Below, one piece after another: positions 55,595 to 64,000 of a DNA stretch of 64,000 nt. The stretch is from Adiantum capillus-veneris. Lineage: Eukaryota > Streptophyta > Polypodiopsida > Polypodiales > Pteridaceae. The notes beneath the pieces were generated by a model, which made no database searches, had not been told where the DNA came from, and saw only the letters and a program-made list of their open reading frames with translations. Position 1 is the first letter of the stretch. The number at the start of each line of letters is the position of its first letter. A program made the position numbers and the translations under genes. The stretch is from the NCBI GenBank assembly GCA_014529385.2, contig CM043960.1, positions 37,024,781 to 37,088,780 of the forward strand, written 5' to 3'.

Positions 55595-58175
55595 GAAATG
55601 TTATATTAACGTCTTCAAAAGGCCATAGTGACCTATGAGACCAGAAAGTTACAAGGTGGTGGATCTGATACAAAGTCATACTAACGAAATAACCTAACAA
55701 CAGTACAAAACAAGATATATACTATGGGATCCTAGATTGGTCGATGTGAGCTAAGCAAAAAACTAAGCAAAAATGGGCAGCTTATCACAAAAAATCTAGC
55801 ATCGGTCGTTGGCGAATCTCATCAATTTCCTCCATGGTTAGTAGTTTGACTGGGCGTCGTGCATGCCTGGCCAGCGTGCTCCGAATCTTTTGACGTAGCC
55901 TCCGTCGGTGCCGTGTAGTCCTTTGCAGTCGTGGGCACCTGGATTTCCCCAGTTCAATCGCTCGGTCGATCAGTGTGCCTCTGGTGTGAGACGAGGGGGA
56001 GCTCTGCTGTGGGAGTGGCTCTTGCGGCTGTCCCGTGTCTGCTCTGAAGAAGTTTGTGATCTGTCTTTGAGACTGGCTAGCCGCGCCATACATCGGGCTC
56101 TCTGTGTGTCTGCGCAGTTCGAGCAAGAACAAACCTAGGCATCTCTAATCTTCGTATCCCATTACTCTTGAGAGTGGTCCAAAACCCTCTCTGAACAAGC
56201 AATGGAAGCGGCCTCGTATCTCGTAGTAGACGGGGCAGCGGCATGTATAATGCAACTTTGTCTCAGGTTCCATGTCACACAAGGGGCATGTCCTGGCCTC
56301 TGTTGGTACTCCGCTGTATCTCCCAGTTTCAATCCGCAGCTGGTGAGACGATGTGCGTAATTGGCTAGTAGCACATCGTATCCCATGAGACAAGTGGGTA
56401 TCCATGTATCTTGGTCTCGTCACAAAACCATCTTCTGTAAGATGGAGAAGGTTGTCTCTGTAGAAAGCCATCTTCGTGCCCAATTCTTGTGCTTGTTGTA
56501 TCCATGTCCTCCTGGTGTCTAGTTGGGTCAGGTCTTGGCGGATGAGCAGGTTCCATGTCACACAAGGGGCATGTCCTGGCCTCTGCTGGTACTCCGCTGT
56601 ATCTCCCAGTTTCAATCCGCAGCTGGTGAGACGATGTGCGTAATTGGCTAGTAGCACATCGTATCCCATGAGACAAGTGGGTATCCATGTATCTTGGTCT
56701 CGTCACAAAACCATCTTCTGTAAGATGGAGAAGGTTGTCCCTGTAGAAAGCCATCTTCGTGCCCAATTCTTGTGCTTGTTGTATCCATGTCCTCCTGGTG
56801 TCTAGTTGGGTCAGGTCTTGGCGGATGAGCTTGGCGATCTCCGACCGTGTAAGAATGAGAGATGGTGCATCCAATGAGTACTAGAATGGTGGCAGCCTGT
56901 CTACGCTGAACCCATGCGCCTGAAACCATGATGTCATCTCCCCATACCAGCATGTTGTATCTCCTTGTATGGCTAATTGTCGAGAGGACTCAAGTGCTAT
57001 GCGAGCATATCTTTCTCTGGGAAGTTCCCATGTGCGGTTTATGAAGGAGACTGATCTGGTGAGCGCCTCCACCACTAGTGGGGGGGCCGCCACCTCTGCG
57101 CGGATAATGGCCCGTGGTATTGATGCCTTGGCTCTAATGAGCCGCGAGATCATAGAGACAAGAGGTTTCTCCATGTTCCCCCATCCGTCTAAGCGACCCG
57201 GCCTCCCGTGGTGATCCAAAGAAGGTCCCCATATCTCAGCCCCATAGAGCAATGCTGAAGCCACCAAGGTGTCAAAGAGCCAGAGCTTCGTCCGGGGCTC
57301 CTGAAACTGAACCTGCGAACACATCCTCTCCAATCTACCCAATGCTGCGTGGGCTCTAGTCAATCTGGTCTCTGCTGCTCTTCTGAGTGAGAATGTAGGT
57401 CCGTTGAAAACCACTCCAAGGTAAGTGTAAGCGTGTGTGTACTCCACAGTCTTCTGGCCGTATGTGAATGTAGGTGCTGACCTCCTGATCCACTGTGGGG
57501 TGGTATTAAACACCATAACCTTGGTTTTACCAAGGTTGACAGACAAACCACTTTCGTGGGCAAACGTATGCAGAGTATCCAGTTGACGTTGCATTCCCTC
57601 TAGGGATTCGGAGATCAACACAATATCATCAGCATATAACAGAAGTGGAATCCATGTCCCTGCCAGCTGTGCACCTTTATCCCCATCGCTGTCAATGTAG
57701 TCAGAAACCTCATCCACATACATACCGAAAAGAGTAGGAGAGAGCGGGCAGCCCTGCTTCACCCCAATAGTGGAGTGAACCGGTGTAGAAAGTCCCTCCG
57801 GGGTGCGTACATGCCCTACTACTGATCTGTACAATGCCATGATCCCCCAAATGAGCTCTGTGGGTACTCCCATTTCCTGTAATCTGCGCATCAATCTAGC
57901 TCTGGGTACTGTGTCAAAAGCTTTTCGGAAGTCCACAAAGCTACAATAGATCCGTCTCTCATGAGATCTGCCTTCCTCGATGATGGCCCTGAATGTGAAG
58001 ATATGGTCAAGAGTAGAGAAGCCTCTCCTGAACCCTGCCTGCCTAGTTGCACGCATTCCTTCCCTCTCTGCCCATCTACTCAGCTGTTGCTCAAGAATGG
58101 ATGCATACAACCGTGCTAGTGTGTGCCCAATCATAATAGTGCGATAATTCCCAGGCTCCATGGGGTCTCCTGCCT

Positions 58176-58177
<2 letters not shown>
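55591..58177 (-). mobile_element. LINE copy 4, 5'-truncated within reverse transcriptase
   Basis: ORF2 sequence runs from a 5' break at EPGNYRTIMIGHTLARLY (near 58161) to MLDFL with the stop at 55785. The 426-codon frame 56881-58161 holds FVDFRKAFDTV, GVKQGCPLSPTLFG and YADDIVLIS intact. A 283-bp tandem duplication (56264-56829) near the Cys-His motif shifts the frame. The 5' junction has a short filler CCTTGG before the GA tract. Confidence 0.9.
56264..56829 (-). repeat. 283-bp tandem duplication in LINE copy 4
   Basis: 56264-56546 and 56547-56829 differ at only a few positions. The unit covers the Cys-His motif and upstream ORF2 sequence. 283 is not a multiple of three, so ORF2 is broken. 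Other copies have it once. Confidence 0.92.

Positions 58178-58227
<50 letters not shown>
58178..58227 (+). repeat. (GA)25 tract between LINE copies 4 and 5
   Basis: A perfect GA run bounded by the 5' break of copy 4 and the 3' tail of copy 5. Confidence 0.96.
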
Positions 58228-59122
<895 letters not shown>

Positions 59123-59311
59123 AATGAAATGAAATGTTATATTAACATCTTCAAAAGGCCAAAGTGACCTATGAGACCAGAAAGTTACAATGTGGTGGAT
59201 CTGATACAAAGTCAGAGTAACAAGATGACAAAATGACAAAATAAAATACTATGGAATCCTAGACTGTTGGGTATGGACAAGCAGCTAAAACAGCTAGCTG
59301 GGATAGCTAGA

Positions 59312-62300
59312 TCACAGGAGATCCAGCATCGGTCGTTGGCGGATCTCATCAAACTCCTCCATGGTCAGTAGTCTGACTGGGCGTCGTGCATGTCGAGCCA
59401 AAGTGACCCGGATCCTCTGATGCAGCCTCTATCGATGCTGTGTAGTCCTCCGCAGTTGTGGGCGTTTGGATCTCCCTAGCTTAGTCGCTCGGTCAATCAG
59501 TATGCCTCTGGTGTAAAGCGACGAGCTCTGATGTGGTAGTAACTCCTCCGGGTGTCTAGTGGCAGCTATAAAGAAGTCTGTGATCTGTCTCTAAGACTGG
59601 CTAGTCTCTCCTCTCATTAGTCTCTCTCTGTGTCTGCACAGCTCGAGCGAAAACAAACCCAGGCATCTCTGATCCTCGTACCGCATGACTCTAGAGAATG
59701 GTCCAAAGCCCTCTCTGAACAAGCAATGGAAGCGGCGTCATATCTTGTAGTAGACGGGGCAGTGGCATGTGTAGTGCAACTCTGTCTCAGGCTCGATGTC
59801 ACACAGGGGGCATGTCCTAGCCTCTGTCGGTACTCCGCTGCATCTCCCAGTCTCGATCCGCAGCTGGTGTGAAGATGTGCGTATCTGGCCAATAGCACAT
59901 CGTATCCCATGAGACAGGTGAGTGTCCATGTATCTGGGCCTCGTCACAAAACCTTCCTCTGTAAGCTGGAGGAGATGCTCTCTGTAGAAAGCCATCTTCG
60001 TGCCTAGCTCCTGTACTGGCTGTATCCATGTCCTCTTGGTGTCTAGCTGAGTCAAGTCCTGGTGAATGAGCCTGGTGATCTCGGACTGTGTAAGAGTCAG
60101 AGAGGGCGCATCCAGTGAGTACTGGAAAGGAGGCAATCTGTCTATGCTGAACCCATGCACCTGAAACCATGACGTCATCTCCCCATACCAGCATGCTGTA
60201 TCTCCCTGCATGGCTAACTGTCGAGAGGACTCAAGTGCAAGGCGTGCATATCTGTCTCTGGGAAGTTCCCACATGCGGTGTATGAAGGAGACAGATCTGG
60301 TGAGCGCCTCAACCACCAGTGGGGGGGCAGCTAGCTCTGCTCGTATAATAGCACGTGGTACTGAAGCCTTGGCCCTAATGAGCCGCAAGATCATAGAGAC
60401 CAGAGGCTTCTCCATGTCCCCCCATCCATCATTGCGGCCTATCCTCCCGTGATGGTCTAGTGAAGGTCCCCAAATCTCAGCTCCATAAAGCAATACAGAA
60501 GCCACCAAAGTGTCAAAGAGCCAGAGCTTCGTCCGAGGCTCCTGAAACTGAACCTGTGAACACATCCTTTCCAATTTACCCAATGCTGCATGGGCTCTGG
60601 TCAATCTAGTCTCTGCTGCCCTCCTCAATGAAAATGCTGGCCCACTAAAAACCACTCCAAGGTAAGTGTAAGCATCTGTATTCTCCACCTTCTCCTGGCC
60701 GTATGTGAAGGCGGGCGCTGACCTCCCGATCCACTGTGGGGTGGTATTAAATACCATGACCTTGGTTTTACCAAGGTTGACGGACAAACCACTTTCTGGG
60801 GCAAACCTATGCAAAGCATCCAGGTGATGTTGCATCCCCTTCAGAGAGTCAGAGATCAAAACAATATTATCAGCATATAACATATAGCAATAGTGGAATC
60901 CATGTCCCTGCCAGCTGTGCACCTCTATCACCATCTCTCTCAATGTAGTCAGAAACCTCATCTACATACATACCAAATAGAGTAGGAGAGAGCGGGTAGC
61001 CTTGCTTCACCCCAATAGTGGAGTAAACTGGTGTGGATAGACCCTCTGGGGTGCTTACATGCCCAACTACTGACCTGTATAATGCCATGACCCCCCAAAT
61101 GAGCTCTGTGGGTACTCCCATCTGCTGTAATCTGCGCATCAATCTAGCTCTGGGCACTGTGTCAAATGCTTTGCGGAAATCCACAAAGCTGCAATAGATC
61201 CGTCTCCACGTGATCTGCCCTCCTCAATGATGGCTCTGAGTGTCAAGATATGGTCAAGAGTAGAAAAACCCCTCCTGAAACCTGCCTGCCCGGCTGTGCG
61301 TATCCCCTCCCTCTCTGCCCATCTACTCAGCTGTTGCTCAAGAATAGATGCGTACAACCGTGCCAATGTGTGTCCAATCATGATAGTGCGATAGTTCCTA
61401 GGCTCCATAGGGTCTCCCAACTTGAAGATAGGTACAATAGTAGATAGGCTCCAAGTATCAGGCAAGCCCTCACACATGGCACGATTAAACCTAACTGCTA
61501 GAAGCTTTGCTAGTAAATCTCTGGCATGCATGAAATGCTCAGCCACTAAGCCATCATGATCATATGCTCTCCCAGTCCTCATCGTGTCAATGGCCTTCCT
61601 CGCCATCTCAGCGGTGAAAAAAACACGTGTGTGGGCATGGATCGGGGGGGTCGGGAAGGGGGGGGGGCTGCTCAGGAACTGTGTACAAAGATGATGCGTA
61701 CTGGCCCCCGCCTCCGTAGAAGTGATGGCAGGGGGGGGGGGGGGGGGGGAGTGCTCATGAAAGAGCCTCCACGCCTCATGTAAGTCCTGACTCAAGAATA
61801 GTTGGTATAGATCCTGCTCTAGGCGAGCCAAAAATGCCCTCTTCTTCCACCGCACTAGGCGTCGGGAGTCAATCTGTGATTGCCTATGAGTGATGTCCCC
61901 CAAAAGCACCTCCCTCTGAAGTCTAGCTCTAGTGTCCCGGCATTCCTCATCATACCAACTGTTCTAGGGCATGCTCCCCGAACGGCGTCTTTGCTCAGGC
62001 TAGGTATGTGGGTATGCCTCTGCTGCTGCATCATGTAGTGTCTGTGTCAGTATAGTAGTAAGCTCCTCCAGAGGTCGCCCTGGCTCCTCTGTGCACAGGC
62101 GTATGTAGATCCCATCTATGTATACAGAGTCTGTCTCCCCCGTGAAGGTGTAGCAAGTAGGGGCTGCTGCCCGTAGCCTGCGTGCTATACTAAACTGAAA
62201 AGAAATGTCAGCGATACAAGAGCATGATCCACTGCCACACCAACAGGTCTGGGTCCAACCGTGAGGTCCTGGATACTAGAGATGAGGCTCGGTTGTGCCA

Positions 62301-63029
62301 TGACATAGTCCACTGTGCTGGCTCCATGTCTGTGTGGGGAGCATGTGAAGCCTCCCGAAGCAGGAAACCTCTATAGGCCATTTAAGATGGCTAGTTTATG
62401 TGCGGTGCCCATGTGTATCAGGTGTCGCCCATACTCAATATATTCCGCATCGTGTGATAGTCTGGACATGGCCGTCTCTACAACATCTAGCTCTCTCAGC
62501 ATCTCCTCTGAAGTATCATAAAACACTGTCTGGTGCTGGGCAATCCTAGCATTGAAGTCCCCTAGAATGATAATGTCACCATCTCTAGAGAACTCCCATA
62601 TGTCATCATCCAAAATAGAAAGGGGGATTGTCCTCTGGGTGACGCATAGACCGACGTACTCGGGGGAAAGTAGCAAATAGCAATGCAGAGATATCTGTCT
62701 GTCTCTGCTTTCAATCTCACCCACATGTGCCTAGCCTGCTCATCCCTGCGGGCTATATGTATCAATAGTTGCAAATCCTCTCTAAATAACACTGCCACTC
62801 CTCCCGAGCCTCGTCCTCTGTGCTCTGAGCGTGTCTCCTGTCTATAAGCTGTCTCCCATCTGTATGCACTGATGTGAGGCATGGATTGCCCAGAGGCTTG
62901 GTGTGTCTCAGAGTAAAAGATGATTTCTCTTCCAGTAAAGCTATCCTCAAAAGCACCCACATCAAGACGCATGGATCCATTACAGTTCCAGGCCGCCACT
63001 TTGAGTGTGGTCCCATAAGTCTCACACCG
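59312..63029 (-). pseudogene. LINE copy 6 ORF2: endonuclease, reverse transcriptase, Cys-His motif
   Basis: In frame with ORF1 after its TGA: VAAWNCNGSMRLDVGAFEDS, SETHQ, GDFNARI (near 62565), TAG at 62371, RFPASGGFTC, VDHALV, then a linker with poly-Pro (61,730s). Reverse transcriptase pieces follow: AEHFMHARDLLAKLL, FRKAFDTV, KQGYPLSPTLFG (Cys to Tyr), and YADNIVLIS in place of YADDIVLIS, so the second catalytic Asp is Asn. The C-terminus has CPLCDIEPETELHYTC. Frameshifts occur near 62640, 61180, 60880 and in the last 450 bp. The catalytic change alone would inactivate it. Confidence 0.87.
62371..62373 (-). other. in-frame TAG inside the endonuclease, shared with copy 2
   Basis: AILNGL, TAG, RFPASGGFTC and STVDYVMAQ in one frame; identical position to 52502-52504. 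Confidence 0.88.
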
Positions 63030-63032
63030 TCA
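63030..63032 (-). promoter_or_regulatory. candidate readthrough stop TGA-CGG between ORF1 and ORF2 (copy 6)
   Basis: TGA CGG TGT GAG ACT TAT GGG in frame with WNCNG. GTGTG after the stop can pair with CACAC 13 bases on, a weak 5-bp stem that is imperfect in copy 2. Confidence 0.5.
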
Positions 63033-63899
63033 TGTGGAGCGTCGCTCCAGTATTACTACTCTTCCATCTCGGTAAAAGGCAATCTTGCCTTTTCCCCTTG
63101 CCGGCATTACTTCCTGCATATGAGCGATCTGCAAGAGGGTAAGATCATCCCCGAGAAAAATGCCCGTCTCTTTAAGAGTTGACCTTTTCTTCAAGAAGGA
63201 CTTCTTCGCTTCCATGGAGGGAAAACGGAGGATGAGTGCCCTTTCTTTTGAGGTTTCCCCACTGCTTCCATTTTTCTTTATATTGCCCACTCTCCAGGCT
63301 CTTGTGTGCGTCGGCTCATGAACCCCCATCAAGGCCATGAGTTCTTTTACCTCTTCGTCCACATTGCCTTTGTCTTTAAGACTGCAAATTCTCACATGTA
63401 AAGCGCGCACACATCTTCTTTGCTTCTCCTCTAGTGTCTGATTAATGATAGTGGGTGTGGACGCGGGCGTTATCTCCTTGCCTTTTCCTTTCTTGGCCAC
63501 CTCAATCCATTTCTCGGCTTCATCCGCCTTCTGCCGAGTTTTTGTAAGAACATCCACCCAAGACGTCGTCATCTCTTCTCCCTCTTTGATGGCCCATACT
63601 TGCTCCTTGATCGTGTTGATTTCTTCGATTAATGAGGGTTGCAATTCGCCCTCTTCCAGTGTGTTGCTTGATCGTGCTTCGGCGAGATCTTTCTTGAGTG
63701 ACGCAATCTCTTCATCCTGAGTCGTCACTCGGTCTTCCAGTGCGTTTATCTTGCTTTCTTGGATCAGGACGCGTCCTTCGAGCATTTTTGTTGTGCCCAA
63801 TAGATTGCGGTTCATCTTGGTAATAGTCTCAGTCATTTCCTCTTTGCACTTTTGAATGGCATCCTCTAGGGGGTCGGCTTTATTACTCAGCTTCCTCAT
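63030..63899 (-). CDS. LINE copy 6 ORF1: coiled coil, RRM-like, C-terminal domain
   Basis: An open frame from MRKLSNKADPLEDAIQK to RRST with TGA. By homology with copy 2 I choose the ATG at 63899; the frame stays open upstream to 63980. The coiled coil (LEGRVLIQESKINALEDRV), RRM-like part (ALHVRICSL, RAWRVGN, ERALILRFPSMEAKKSFL) and C-terminal domain (GDDLTLLQIAHMQEVM) are all present. It lacks a few residues compared with copy 2 (EEQHKE shortened; EIRA lost after VMP), all in-frame deletions. Both ORF1 copies are open while both ORF2 copies are broken. Confidence 0.85.
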   Translation of the reverse strand: MRKLSNKADPLEDAIQKCKEEMTETITKMNRNLLGTTKMLEGRVLIQESKINALEDRVTTQDEEIASLKKDLAEARSSNTLEEGELQPSLIEEINTIKEQVWAIKEGEEMTTSWVDVLTKTRQKADEAEKWIEVAKKGKGKEITPASTPTIINQTLEEKQRRCVRALHVRICSLKDKGNVDEEVKELMALMGVHEPTHTRAWRVGNIKKNGSSGETSKERALILRFPSMEAKKSFLKKRSTLKETGIFLGDDLTLLQIAHMQEVMPARGKGKIAFYRDGRVVILERRST

Positions 63900-64000
63900 C
63901 CTTAATCGCCGTCCGGAAAAGAGCCACTGAGCGCACATATGCATCCACACTATGCATACATTGTCTCCCACATCAAGCATACATCTGCATCAAGCATTCC

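Overview
The window is nuclear DNA of a land plant. It holds Ty1/copia elements primed by initiator-methionine tRNA, a Ty3/gypsy integrase tail with a chromodomain, a MULE transposase remnant with a SWIM finger, a tRNA-derived SINE, and one intron-containing gene with GT-AG introns and a CT-rich leader. The very high density of (GA)n tracts and old retroelements suits a large, repeat-rich genome. A fern or lycophyte is a guess; the sequence does not settle it. No prokaryotic, organellar, rRNA, CRISPR or intact tRNA feature was seen.

Layout: 1-5696 is AT-rich intergenic DNA with a GC-rich patch and a decayed DUF4283/zinc-knuckle fragment. 5697-13410 is copia copy A, split by a 2.49 kb TG...CA insertion that looks like a solo LTR. 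13411-20270 holds gypsy debris in both orientations, an unrecognised minus-strand gene-like region and large CT/GA/GT microsatellites. 20271-36984 is a three-level nest: copia B contains copia C (target duplication ACATG), C contains an unrelated copia D (target duplication GGTTG), and the 3' LTR of B carries a 1.34 kb CACTA-like DNA element. 36985-39300 holds the MULE remnant and GA tracts.

The only convincing host gene lies at about 41198-47295 on the plus strand. I model five exons and about 1669 residues: a serine-rich, low-complexity protein with a short coiled coil near its C-terminus, which I do not recognise. A complete SINE with a 16-bp target duplication sits in its last intron.

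48573-64000 is an array of six LINE copies of one family, all on the minus strand. Each copy's 3' end is (TTTCA)n and abuts a (GA)n tract, and the next copy begins on the other side of that tract. Two copies are nearly full length. In both, ORF1 (coiled coil, RRM-like and C-terminal domains) and ORF2 (endonuclease, reverse transcriptase, Cys-His motif) share one frame and are separated by a single TGA followed by CGG. That is the context of a known class of stop-codon readthrough sites. With the microsatellite-linked array, it is the most interesting thing here. All transposon ORFs carry disabling mutations, so none of these copies is likely to be autonomous.
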